DNA of 64,000 nucleotides from Atherinomorus stipes (lineage: Eukaryota > Chordata > Actinopteri > Atheriniformes > Atherinidae). Of this stretch, positions 1 to 10,899 are shown piece by piece. The notes under the pieces were generated by a model. It was not told where the DNA came from, did not search any database, and saw nothing but the letters and a program-made list of their open reading frames with translations. Every line of letters starts with the position of its first letter. Within the stretch, counting starts at the first letter, position 1. A program made the position numbers and the translations under genes. Location: positions 124,001-188,000 of the forward strand of contig JALJCO010008696.1 of NCBI GenBank assembly GCA_023101725.1. The letters run 5' to 3'.

Positions 1-540
1 CAGGCAAACACAACAAATGCACCACCAAGGATCAAGGAAAAGACAAACATCCAGGTCCAACCAGTCCACCATCTGAAGCACAGGAGCAAGAACACATCCA
101 TACGAACACATCAAAACAAACACAATAAATGCGTCGCTGCTAACTTCAATAAACTGTCTTTATGTCTTGTTTTACTAAACTACAAACATGACCAACACTG
201 ATGTCAGCAGGATTGACCTTAAATTCCTGAACAGATCATATCTATTTGGTGGTTGTCTCAGTTTTTATGTTTGCAGTTATTTAGTTACACAATGCTAATG
301 TCAACCAAATTTAAATAGTTCTTTACAATCAAACAACTAAATGGGAAAGAAAATACTGGGTAACTATGTAACCCTTTAAATGCTTTCTTCTTGTTTTGTT
401 TTCATATGTTTAACTTCTTTTTAAAGCACCAAAAATGTATTAACTTGTAAAAACAGTTAATAAAAAAACAGTTTTGCAGAAAAAAGCAAATGTTTTTTGA
501 CCAAACAATAACTAAAGAATATATATATACAAGCATACAA
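1..540. other. AT-rich intergenic DNA, nothing recognised
   Basis: No exon, tRNA or clear repeat was seen on either strand. Confidence 0.5.
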
Positions 541-557
541 ACATTTTCTTTAAGTCT

Positions 558-563
558 TTTATT
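558..563 (-). terminator. polyadenylation signal of the secreted-protein gene
   Basis: AATAAA on the minus strand, about 200 bases past the stop at 765. Confidence 0.4.
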
Positions 564-764
564 GTGTTTAATTGTACAAACATAAAATCATGACAACAGT
601 TGGGGAGAAAAATGATTGTACTGGATACTACGCTCAGCTCTAATTTCTGATGCTTAAGAAAACGAGAAAATTATTTCCAAAACTGTAATCAATTCGATTA
701 AAAATCTGAATATTTAAAGTATGAAATGTAGGACAAAAGTGAAAAATCTGCTCATGGTGTATTT

Positions 765-1045
765 TTAAGACTCATCACTGGAGTCTTCAGAAGGAAATGC
801 TGCCATTTTCCAGACATTCGCTGACTCATCACTACTCGACATCATTGCGTTAACTCCCATTGGCCGAGAACCAACCGCACCTGCTCTGCTATTGGCCAGG
901 AGTTTGTAGAGGAGATTAAGAACATGGTTGTTATGGTTGACTGGAATTGGTCTGGCAACATCTGGCTGGGTCCTGATTGGTGCTTTGGTTTCTGGTTTCC
1001 TTGGTGGTGATGTCACCGGTGTTTTTTGGCCGTAGATATCACCTG
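765..1045 (-). CDS. secreted-protein gene, last exon with homopolymer frame break
   Basis: Acceptor tttacag before 1045. Following the upstream phase, translation runs QVISTAKKHR and stops. After the A6 run a different frame is open for about 83 codons to TAA 767-765 and ends in an acidic tail. The two halves fit if one A is missing. Confidence 0.45.
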
Positions 1046-1497
1046 CTGTAAAATTCTAAATGAGTTTATTTTGCACTGTTTTAACAAAATACAGTTTATT
1101 TAGATGGTAAAAAACAGATCTGGGAAGATAGTAAAAAGTATAAAAACATATTTTAAGCACTCATTCTGACCTTTCAAAGGTTTTCAGGTATATAAGTCAT
1201 AGGAACAGCCTACATGCTTACCTTCTGGGTGATGAGTGAGGTTGTTGCTGGTTCAGTTTCTGGCATGGGCGTGGTAGCATCAGCTGTAACGGCGAAAATC
1301 TTGCAGATGTCGTCTACAGCAGAGCCATCGATTTCTGGAAGCTCAAAACCCGACAGAGGCGGAAAAGGCTGAGCTAATGGAGAGAAATCAGACCTGTTAT
1401 TTCTGCATTAAGATCAACATAAAGAGAGGAGAGCATGAATGTTTTCCAGGCTGACAAACCATCTGTAACCAAGTAGTTTAGGTGTGTAAACATAACC

Positions 1498-1533
<36 letters not shown>

Positions 1534-4500
1534 AATATATATATATATATATATAAAAATATATATATATATATATATATTTTAACTGCCTAAACCTAGC
1601 CAAGCTGCAACTTAACATTTGTACTACCTTGAGAGATTCTGAAATGTCATCCAAACAAAGTTTATAAAAAGATTTTTTCCTGCACTTATTCTGCACCACC
1701 ACTGCCCCCCCCCCCCCCCCTTTTTTATATAAACTATTACCATCTACATTTGAGTAATTACAGTAAGTATCAAAAGTAATTATGTAGTCCAACCAGCATA
1801 TAAGAGTAAATGGCCAGCATCTTAGTCATCTGAATTGTCACATTAGTTTAACAGAATTAGAAAGATGTCACAAAGCAGCTCGTTTAATGAACCATATTTT
1901 CTACGTTTCACAAAAGTAAAAGCTTTGATTTCTTGCAAAAAATAGTTAAACAGATGATGCAAATATCTCAGTTTTGTGTTTTGTTACAGTGAATGCACAA
2001 CCCCAGTTCTCAAAAAGGTGGGGCACTGAAAAAATTAAATAATGGAATGTGATAATTTGCAAATCTCACAAGTATTTTATTCCGAACAGAAAATAGACAG
2101 CAAGTCAGATGTTGGAACTGAGACATTTTACCATTTCAGGAGAAACATTCCCTCGTTTTAAATCTGATTGCAGCAATACATCGGTAAAAAGTGGTTCCAG
2201 GCTGATGTTTAGCATCATGTAGCATCTCCTCTTCTTTTAACAACTGTCTGTAAATGTGTGGGAAGTGAGGAGACCAGTTCTTGAGTTTTAGGAGAGGAAT
2301 GTTGTCCCATTCTGGTCTGATGCAGGATTCCAGCAGCTCAGCGGTCCTGGACCTGGTTGCTGGATTTCTGCTTTCACGATGCTCCAAATGTTTTCTATTG
2401 GTGAAAGTCTGGACTGCAGGCAGACCAGCTCAGCATCCGGACTCTTCTCCATGCTGTTATGATGGATGCTGTATGTGGTTTAGCTTTATCGTGCTGAAAC
2501 CTGCAAGGCCTTCCCTGAAAGAGACGTTGTCTGGATTGGAGCAGATGTTGCTCATTTTTCTTTGCATGATATAGTTTTACGTTAAATTTGCTGATTTCTG
2601 GATGAGCTATGCTCAGTCATGTCTTTCTGAGTCCATGCAGTGATTTCCAGCAGAGAATCATGTGCTGCCTGAGGGTCTTCTGTCCCAAACACACAGAGAT
2701 TCCACCTTTTACTCTTAAAGCCAGAGTTGGTAATCCTGCTCAGAAACACTTTTTTAAAGAATTTTTTGGGCTCTTGTGGTCTTTATATGACAGTTGCATG
2801 ACAGGAAGGGGGGTTAGAGTGAGTGGGGGAAGACGTGCACCAAGGGGTCTCAGGCTGGGAATTGAACCAGTTGTGCTGAGGGACTGCAGCCTCTGTACAG
2901 GGGGTGGCTGCTCAACCAGCTGAGCTAAACACCGCCCCAGACAAAAAAGTCAGACCTCTGTGAGAGCTGCAGTTCTGCAAAAACTCCGACCAACCCCTCC
3001 CATTCTCGCTGAAAGGCAGGAATTGGTAATTCGCAACTTCTAGAAAGAATGAATCGATGCCTTTATATCTCGTCTCTGTCCCTCCCCTCTCTCCGTCCCC
3101 GACGTGACCCCCCTGTGCGCCGCTCACTGCAAACAAATATAGCTAACGGACTGCTAACTGCTGCTGCGCCAAAAAAAAAAGAACCGATAAGGATTAAATC
3201 TTGGAGGTGTTGACGTTTGCAGTGTGGACTTTTTACACTGCAGAAAGAGTTGGAGGTGAGTGGATTAAAGCTTTTAAAAACATGGTTTGTCAGCTGTTTA
3301 CTATCAAGCTAACGAGCTATCCACTCGGCTGTTATTATTAACCTGCTTGTAAATCATCGGCGCACACGTCCCTGCGCTCTGAAGGCGTGGTTTCAGGTGG
3401 TGTGTTTTTTTAAACTGTCGCCTGCTCAAACCGTTTTTCCAACATTGACAACCCTAGCTTTAATGTTTTTATGATATTATACGTTGTACAATGTGGGATC
3501 TTAACGACACACAACAGAACTTTTAGCAGTTTTCTCAGTGACGCGCCTCCTATCAGCAGCTAAACTGACATCCATCTTCATCGTAGCTGTACTGTGATTC
3601 CCTCCAACCAGTAAAGACAGTCTTATCTTGACTCTAGTTTCTGTCCCTTCCTCTTTTTCTTTTCCTCTCATTCTCTGGTAATGTTTCCTTGTGCTTCTTT
3701 ACCAAATCCGACATGATGCGCATTCAAAACCCCCGCGGTATTCATACCTGTTCATATTTGTTTGCTAGTAAAGGATGCGGTGCGCAACCAATAGTTGGCT
3801 GCAATGTCACAGCCCGGTCCCGGATGGGAAACTTACATACTGCAGTTTCTGAGCCGCGGGACGCCTCGAGGCAGTGACGGCTTAAAAATGGGCATAATGA
3901 ATGTTGGTGTGTCATCAAAACAAGTCAGAAACGCATATTTTTAAGGTCTAAAAGTTACGTTGCGTGTCTATAAAAGTCAACAATTTCATGTTGAAGAAAA
4001 TTTTTCTAAAACTCTCCCACAGTTTTAGGTTAGAGAGCTTAGAAGGTAAGAAAGTTGCTAGTTTGAGTCCCGGCTGGGGAGGGGGTTTGAACAGTTCCAA
4101 CAGTGGCCTTCCTGTGTGGAGTTTGCATGTTCTCCCCGTGTATGTGTGGGTTCTCTCCGCATACTCCAAAGACATGCATGTTAGGTGAATTGATCACTCT
4201 GAATCAGGGGTCTCCAACTTCCGTCCTTGAGAGCTGCTATCCTGCACATTTTGGTCGAATCCCTTCTTCAACACACCTGAATCAAATAAATGGCTCGTTA
4301 CCAGACCTCTGCAGAGCTGAATGACATGTGCACGGCCCATTTGATTCAGGTGTGTTGGAGAGAGTATGCTCAAGAAATACAGGATTGCAACTCTCGAGGA
4401 CCGGACTTGGAGACCCCTGTTCTAAATTGTCCCTAGAAGTGAATGTGAGTGTGAATGGTTGTCTGTCTCTCTGTGTTGGCCCTGCGACGGACTGGTGACC

Positions 4501-5929
4501 TGTCCAAGTGTACCCGCCTCTCACCTGATAATAGCTGGGATAGACTCCAGCAACCCCCGCGACCCTGAGCTGGATAAGCGGTACAGAAAGTGAATGAATG
4601 AATCTTTCACAATTTTTAGATTATCTCAGAATGGTGAACTCATGTCTGTCTTTCCATCTCACGGACTGTCCAGTTACCTTTCCAGCCTTTTGTTTTTCCT
4701 GTTCTAACTTTCTACTGTGTTGCTGCCATCAGATTCACAATGAGCTCATGTTTTCCATGAATACTGCAAATGTTTCCCAACAGATTTAATCACAGTTTAC
4801 TGAGACATTTGGTAGAATTTCCTTGTGCAATCTGATTTGGTCAATCATGTTTACAAACTAGGTACTGAACAGTGTCACAAGTTTGAAAGGATGCAACTCG
4901 ATAATTTTCGATAATAGATTTATAATCTAATTTTTTTTTAAAGAATATTTTGTCTGTTGTTGTGATCTGTTACAGATCTGGGCATTAAAAAGTTCCCCTT
5001 TCTGCCGACTGCCAGCCACTTACCAGCGACTTGTCTGCTAATTCAATTGCACAGAGAAACACCTGTGTGCCCAGGGGAAACATTTTCAGAGCATAAATGA
5101 ATGCCTGGAACAAGGATGTTTCCACACACCGAGTTTGGACACCGTACGTGATGGTGTATTTGCAGGACAAGTCGTTCAGCCAGTGATAGTGCAGTAATGG
5201 TGCACTATTAGTGCACCACTTCTGGCAGAAAAAGGAGGAACTTTTTCATGCCCAGATCTGTAAATATGCAAAAACTGTTCAATATGACAAATCAGAATCT
5301 GGTAATTTGTTTCCTGGCATTATTAAACAAAAATAGAGAAATAATACACTACTCACAAAAAGCTAAGGATATTTGGCTTTTTGTATGATGTCAGAATGAA
5401 TCTAAAATCCACTTCAACCTTTCCAGGTGAACTAAATTAAACTTTCTCTGAACTTTTCAATGTAAGTATATCAGTTGATGATAGAGCAAAAAGTGTCCCC
5501 ATTCATTTAAATGGTCAGTTTTTGTGTCCTGAGAACTTTACTCAAGGGTGAACTTCTTCCTTATCTGAGCCAAGGTCAACCAGCCTGTTTGTTTCAAGGT
5601 GTCTGTGCAGCTATCTGATCTGTCAGTCTGCGCTGCATATTTCATGAAGACAGCTCCAAGGTGTGTTCTTCTTTTTGTCTCTGTCTTTTGTTTGCAATAA
5701 AGCTGCCATGAAGACGGTGTTAAAAAAAAAAGGTCAAATTACAACAACTTCTTTTCCTGTGTAGATATCTTTTGTTCTTCATAACTACGTTGGATAAAAA
5801 AAAACATCCACTCACAGGGTTGTGGTTTTAAAGATTGTAAAGAATTCATCTGTACTCACCGTGAATTAAGTCAATGCTGTGAACTCTGAGGAAATAAAGG
5901 AGGAAAATGATGGACAGAGCAACAAACAT
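765..5929 (-). CDS. small secreted protein gene, family unknown, frame broken once
   Basis: Three exons form a gene downstream of abcg2 on the same strand. Residues 1-18 look like a signal peptide (hydrophobic core ALSIIFLLYFL). The mature part is Pro/Thr-rich with one Cys, and the tail is acidic (SSSDES, then SEDSSDES at the end). Read literally, exon 3 stops after residue 84 at TGA 1015-1013. One extra A in the A6 run (1025-1030) would carry the frame to the natural stop at 765 and about 167 residues. Clean splice sites, a polyA signal and the long open tail favour a real gene. In tetrapods ABCG2 lies near secretory phosphoprotein genes, but intron 1 here is phase 1, which argues against that family. 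Function is not known. Confidence 0.5.
1222..1373 (-). CDS. secreted-protein gene, middle exon
   Basis: Entered after cattag in the phase set by the previous exon. It codes AQPFPPLSGFELPEIDG and continues to TTSLITQK, with donor AAG/gtaagc. The other two frames contain early stops. Confidence 0.5.
1501..1580. repeat. poly-A and (AT)n microsatellite
   Basis: An A run of about 29 followed by alternating TA blocks, within intron 1 of the secreted-protein gene. A C16 and T6 run follows at 1704-1727. Confidence 0.9.
1995..2705. repeat. dispersed teleost repeat, DNA-transposon relic
   Basis: The block opens with an AACCCCAGTTCT-type end and a 'ttgcaaatctcacaagtatttt' style body familiar from fish DNA elements. 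The open frames in it on both strands are short and shifted. Superfamily is not settled; Kolobok-like is a guess. Confidence 0.35.
2715..3463. mobile_element. TTAA-bounded MITE with nested SINE
   Basis: Ends read TTAAAGCcAGaGTTG inward and, from the other side, TTAAAGCTAGGGTTG, so the termini are inverted repeats. Both are bounded by TTAA, as in piggyBac-type insertions. A tRNA-derived SINE sits inside. Confidence 0.55.
2750..2938 (-). mobile_element. tRNA-derived SINE
   Basis: The minus strand carries a perfect A box, TAGCTCAGCTGG (2916-2927), and B box, GGTTCAATTCC (2858-2868), correctly spaced. A tail with CTTCCTGTC and AT-rich repeats follows. The boxes are seen directly. The SINE class is inferred from them. 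Confidence 0.7.
3501..3973 (+). repeat. dispersed repeat copy A
   Basis: Matches the outer parts of the element at 43380-44037 in opposite orientation, including the stretch around 'ccgacatgatgcgcat'. Probably a decayed TTAA-type MITE. Confidence 0.5.
4040..4600 (+). repeat. tRNA-headed SINE-like repeat, split by a MITE
   Basis: Contains a B-box-like GTTTGAGTCCC, the 'gtttgcatgttctcccc' body and the 'gctggataagcgg' end common in teleosts. Interrupted at 4205-4419. Partial copies lie at 29823-29931 (-), 33868-33986 (-) and 55765-56012 (+). Confidence 0.6.
4205..4419. mobile_element. hAT-type hairpin MITE
   Basis: Starts CAGGGGTCTCCAAC and ends in the inverted GGAGACCCCTG. Flanked by 8-bp CTCTGAAT and TTCTAAAT, six of eight matching, as expected of an aged hAT target duplication. 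Confidence 0.65.
4973..5260. mobile_element. TA-flanked MITE (Tc1/mariner-like)
   Basis: Terminal inverted repeats of about 36 bp begin CAGATCTGGGCAT on both sides and are flanked by TA. Confidence 0.65.
5347..5730. repeat. Tc1-like non-autonomous repeat
   Basis: Begins CACTACTCACAAAAAGCTA, resembling a common fish Tc1-derived terminus. The other end is not defined. Confidence 0.35.
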
Positions 5930-5938
5930 GACTACTGT
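5860..5938 (-). CDS. secreted-protein gene, signal-peptide exon
   Basis: The acceptor cctcag precedes 5938, so there is an upstream 5' UTR exon that I did not find. ATG is at 5929-5927, and 23 codons plus one base lead to the strong donor CACG/gtgagt. MFVALSIIFLLYFLRVHS reads as a signal peptide. Confidence 0.5.
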
Positions 5939-6621
5939 CTGAGGAACGGCAATATGAGGAGAAAAGGTGGAAATTAGAGAAGACCAGGAGAAAGTAAAAG
6001 GAGAGGAAGGAAAGAAGACGGAGTGCAGAGTGACGGAGGAAGGTGATGAAGAAAAAGGAGGTAGGGAGGGAGGGGAAAGGAGGAGAAGGTGGATAGCGTC
6101 TAGACTTTAAAGTTTAGTCAGAGGAGATCTGGCAGGGTTTGTGGTTCTGAGTTGCAAAAGAGTCCAATCCTTTAAATCCTTGCTTCTTTTTCTAATTTTA
6201 CTCATTCATCAAAGCTTTTAGGGGCAGCATCAAACCTCCTGTTGCAGTTTTTCTTGTACTTTTTAGTCTTTACTTACACTTTTTTTTTTTTTACTGCACT
6301 GATCAAATTTGATATTTTTCGTAAACAGCGCCCAATCAGATCACGTCAGTCACTTACTGTTGGTCAATCCCTGTTACATTTTCCTAGAAATCTAAACATC
6401 TGATCGGGCAAATGGTCAGTAAAGCATTAAAATGAAAAAGAGGATGTCTGTAAGGGCTTCAGATTACAGGCTGGATAGACGAGGCCAGTCAGTGATCTCT
6501 CTTTCTCACCACACAGACACTTTACAGCCAATACAACCCGAAAGAAAGCGTGAATGCTACATTACACCCGAACTGGTTCATAACTGGTTCTCAAACCGGG
6601 TCCTCGGGAACAAGCGGAAAA

Positions 6622-7190
6622 CTCCAGCAGTGAAAAGTGAAGCCTATGGAAGGGCTAAACATTGCAGTTCATCCCTCATCCACTAGAGCAGGGATTGTCA
6701 ACTCCGGACCTCTTGGGCCAGTGTCCGGAAGGTTTTCAATGCCACCCTGCGCCAACACACCTGACTCAAATCAATGCATCATTGTGCAGAACTTCATAGC
6801 CTGTCGGACCCATTTAATGTGAGTCAGGTGTGTAGGAGCACGGAAATGTTGAAAACCTTACGGACACTGGCCCAAGAGGTCTGGAGTTGGTGATCCCTGC
6901 ACTAGAGGCTCCAAAACAGTCAGTCCCCAACTTCCATGTTAAAAAGACCAACTTCACAGCAGAAACAAACATGTTTACAGCCTGGTTCAAAAAATCCTTT
7001 TAGCTTTTATAGGTCAAGTTTACCTTCATTTCAACTGTGAGGGGGTTGAATGTTTTTTTTAATTACTCATCTGTTTAGTTGTTATTTAATCTTACACATA
7101 ATTAGGGGTGTGTCCTTTTGATTGACAGGCAGCAGACCGGCCTGCTCGCCGGTGGCTACCAGTTGGCTCCTTGTTTGCTCTCGGTAAGGT
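6622..7190 (+). repeat. dispersed repeat family copy 1, hosting a MITE
   Basis: Shares 'gttcatccctcatccacta', 'gaccaacttcacagcagaaa' and 'gattgacaggca' segments with copies at 7945-8250, 57540-57681 with 58352-58440, and 63440-63600. Family not identified. Confidence 0.55.
6689..6899. mobile_element. hAT-type hairpin MITE with perfect 8-bp TSD
   Basis: CAGGGATTGTCAACTCCGG and its inverted end bound a 211-bp foldback. CACTAGAG is repeated exactly at 6681-6688 and 6900-6907. Confidence 0.85.
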
Positions 7191-7236
7191 TTAAAGGTTG
7201 AATATGGAACATTTTTAATAAAAGATAAAATTTTAA
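7191..7236 (+). mobile_element. left end of a TTAA-type MITE, cut off by low-quality sequence
   Basis: TTAAAGGTTGAATATGGAA matches both ends of the element at 57682-58351. The rest is replaced by homopolymer-rich sequence. Confidence 0.5.
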
Positions 7237-7620
7237 AAAAAAAATACAAAAGGGAGGTGGGGGGGGGGGAAAGAAAAAAAAAAAAAAATAAAAAAAAAAA
7301 AAAGAAGAAAAAAAAAAATAAAAAAAAAAAAAAGGGGTGGATAAAGGAAATAATAAAGTATAAAAGAAGAAAAAGACGAGGTGGAGGAAAAATAATTGGG
7401 GGAAAAAATAATATGTTAGAGGGACAGGTGGGGGGGGGAGAGGAGGAGAGGGGGGGAGGGGAGAAAAGAGACTGGGGAAATAGGAGAAGTTATTTGAGGA
7501 GGGGAGGGAGGGGGGAAAAAAAAGGGGAAGAATAGGAGAGGGAGAAGAAAAAAAGAACTCAAAAAGAAAACCAAAGAAAAAAAACAAAAAAGGAAGAGTA
7601 ACTCTGGGATGGAAGAGAGG
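7237..7620. other. probable low-quality gap-filled block
   Basis: Long A and G homopolymers with almost no C on the plus strand. Long open frames here are compositional artefacts (poly-Lys, Phe/Pro). Confidence 0.55.
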
Positions 7621-7944
7621 GTTAATGTAAACTGTGATAAATATAAATAGGTTAAAAATATCTACGTTAAAGACTGTATGGAAAGTGGAGAGTAGCCAAT
7701 GGGGGGAGTAGGTATCGGGGATGAGGGGGTGAAGTTGTCAGTCGGGGAATAAACAAACCAGCTGGGAAAATTGTAGGGACGTGCGTATTCTCCTTTAAGT
7801 CTGCAGCAAAGTAGCAAAATGGTGCTTTTTAGCAGCTAACAGCAAGTCCAACAAACAGCAAGGGTGGGATATGCCAAACTGGCTTCACTTTCCTGTATTA
7901 AGATGTCACCAGATATTACGTCCATATTTTTTAGAGTCTTTGGT

Positions 7945-8250
7945 CAGTCCCATAATCCCATGTTAAAAACACCAACTTCACAGCAGAAATAAACATGTTG
8001 CCTTGTTCAAAAAATCATTTTAGGTTTAATAGGTCAAGTTGACCTTCATGCCAACTGTAAGGGGGGTGAATTTTTTTAATAACTCATCTGCTTAGATGTT
8101 ATTTACTCATAAAATTAAGCATAATTAGGGGGGTGTTCTTTTGATTGACAGGCAACAGATCGGCTGTCATAGCTAGCGCAGGTAGCTAATGGCTAGCTCC
8201 CTGCTTACTCCCAGGAAGCCCTCAGCCTGTAGCAGAGTAGCACAACTGCA
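7945..8250 (+). repeat. dispersed repeat family copy 2
   Basis: Same order of segments as 6900-7190, including 'cttcacagcagaaataaaca' and 'gattgacaggca'. Confidence 0.55.
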
Positions 8251-8330
8251 GTTTTTATTGGCTAACAATGTGCCTTAGCTTTCGCCCCCCTACCTCTGTT
8301 AGCGCAGCTAGCTCTTTGGCCACGTCTACA

Positions 8331-9960
8331 CGAGGCCGTGTAAGTGCTTAAACACATAAATATTTAGCCAATACCCTGTCTCAGCCACACTATCGTTTAA
8401 GGTTCCCCTCCCCAGATATTTTTCTACACAGGTAAGTGTGCCGTCTAACTCTTGAATCTCCAGTTCTTGGATTGGTTTAGACTCATTAGGCATTTAAAAA
8501 CTGAGTTCGGTAAGAAAGTGATGTCATAAAGAATGTGCTGCGCCACAACCAGCTCATCAACCGGTGACCACTCAGAGGTAAACTATAGCAAGATGGAGGC
8601 GACTCATTCAGACGTGACTTTGCTGCTCCTTATTTTACATGTGGAGACGCTTGTAAAGATCACACGTGCATTTTCGTCCATGCCTACTAGGTGGGATTTA
8701 CCCTACAACTTTAGCCATGTTAGTGCAGAAGTAGCCTTAGCTACAGGTAGTTTAGAGTGCGCTGGGTGTCAATCATTGTCCCCGCGCTCACAGCCCCCTT
8801 TCAGCTTCTTTGCCCATTTTTATATTTTCCAGGAATGACGAGTCACTGCCAAGATGGTGACAGTGGGAACCATCCACTGAGCCGCAATTCAGCTCCTCAG
8901 AAACCTACGGGGGGACGTCAGGAATGTTTGTTCTGTATTTAAACAGTCTATGCTCTGGACCCACCACCCTGCATGTTTTAGAAGTTCCCAACTCCAGCAC
9001 ACCAGTTGTTTATAAGGCTCCTAAAACCCCCGTACAAAATTAGAGTCCCATTTCACATAATGGAGGATCTTTGTGATGAGCAACACTCATCAGCTTATAA
9101 GCAGAAGTTTTATATATTATTTTAAAAAGCATCATAGGGGACAAGGTGTGGCCTGTAGAGGTTTGGGAACAGAAAGTACTTTTGTGATTCAGTTCCACAG
9201 AAATATGTGTTTAACTGCATAAGTCATTCAGGTGAACAAACAAAACGCTGGATTACCTCGAGCTTCAGCTTCTGGTGGATTCTCGAGGTAATCGAGCGTT
9301 TACTTGCAATTTTCTGAGAAAATTGACCGAGTAAAGACTTTTTCTCTTTGTTTTGAAATTGTCTCTTTTCCTTCAGCAATGTTACAAATGTAGGGTTTCA
9401 TCATTATTCGACTCTTACAGCATTCATGTTTGACGAATAACAATCAGCCTGACGGCTGCGAGGTTACGGAGCTTTTTCCATCTTGACATGTGGTTTTGAT
9501 GAATGAACGCTGGAGTTCCCCACCGGCTTTTTTTCTTTAAATGTTCATTTTACTGTCTTGCTAAACTACACAACAGCAGCTTGTGTAATTATATCCCAGG
9601 CGAGATTAGTGGGGCATTAAATCCCAAAGCTTTGTTTGATCTACCGAGAGGTGATTTCCCAAACACATTATACTCGAATGCTGCAAAGTGAAGTCATCAC
9701 CCCGCGGTGACTCAGATGGTCTGAAGTAACAATCCTCAGTTGTTTCAAGAAGCAACAGAATATTATGGAACATTTTGCTTGATAATTTCCATTTTATGAT
9801 ATTTTACAGCAGCGATTTACACTTTCTACACATTCAACAGCACTAAGTCCCGAGTCCTGCTCTCATCTCTGTGGATAAAAGTTCAGGATTTATTGAAACA
9901 TGCAAACAAATGAAAATACGGCATGAAGACAAAAAGTAATTAGTATGAGCAGCGTTATTC
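8331..9960. other. intergenic DNA without a recognised gene
   Basis: Only short, unsupported open frames. It contains a 20-bp-arm hairpin at 9243-9301. Confidence 0.5.
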
Positions 9961-10019
9961 TTTAACGCTCTTAGATGAGCTTCCATGTAACTTCTTCAGG
10001 AAGAGTTCTCCAGACGTCA

Positions 10020-10885
10020 TGAAGGATCCATCCCTCCATCGGACCTGCTGAGGTCCAGGTTCTGAGGAGGATCCTTCCCTGCATCTGACCTGTTGAGGTC
10101 CAGGTTCTGGGGAGGATCCGTCCCTCCATCGGACCTGTTGAAGTCCAGGTTCTGAGGAGGATCCGTCCCTCCATCGGACCTGTTGAGGTCCAGGTTCTGG
10201 GGAGGATCCGTCCCTCCATCGGACCTGTTGAAGTCCAGGTTCTGGGGAGGATCCGTCCCTCCATCGGACCTGTTGAGGTCCAGGTTCTGGGGAGGATCCG
10301 TCCCTCCATCGGACCTGTTGAGGTCCAGGTTCTGAGGAGGATCCGTCCCTCCATCGGACCTGTTGAGGTCCAGGTTCTGAGGAGGATCCGTCCCTCCATC
10401 GGACCTGTTGAGGTCCAGGTTCTGGGGAGGATCCGTCCCTCCATCGGACCTGTTGAGGTCCAGGTTCTGGGGAGGATCCGTCCCTCCATCGTCCCTGTTG
10501 AGGTCCAGGTTCTGAGGAGGATCCGTCCCGCCATCGGACCTGCTGAGGTCCAGGTTCTGGGGAGGATCCGTCCCTGCATCTGACCTGTTGAGGTCCAGGT
10601 TCTGGGGAGGATCCGTCCCTCCATCGTCCCTGCTGAGGTCCAGGTTCTGAGGAGGATCCATCCCTCTATCAGACCTGTTTAGGTCCAGGTTCTGAGGAGG
10701 ATCCGTCCCTCCATCGGACCCGTTGAGGTCCAGGTTCTAAGGAGGATCCATCCCTCCATCCTGTGAGGCAGGTAGGGGACCCCCGACCTGTTTAGGTCCA
10801 GGTTCTGAGGAGGATCCGTCCCGGGTCCAGCGGACCCGTTGAGGTCAGTTCTAAGGAGGATCCATCCCTTTATCAGACCTGTTAC
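10020..10885. repeat. 45-bp minisatellite
   Basis: About 14 regular copies of a 45-bp unit containing GGATCC, then three or four degenerate copies up to 10885. Because 45 is a multiple of three, two minus-strand frames stay open for over 210 codons (repeating PPQNLDLNRSDGGTD in one). No start context or splice signals support coding. Confidence 0.9.
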
Positions 10886-10899
10886 CACTAGTTTTCCAT

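Noticed and set aside
7156..7587. Phe/Pro-rich 143-codon frame and the Lys-rich frame opposite it
   Set aside because: Produced by homopolymers in a suspect block.
9971..10661. Two minus-strand open frames of over 210 codons
   Set aside because: Both arise from the 45-bp minisatellite. Two overlapping frames cannot both be selected, and neither has gene structure.
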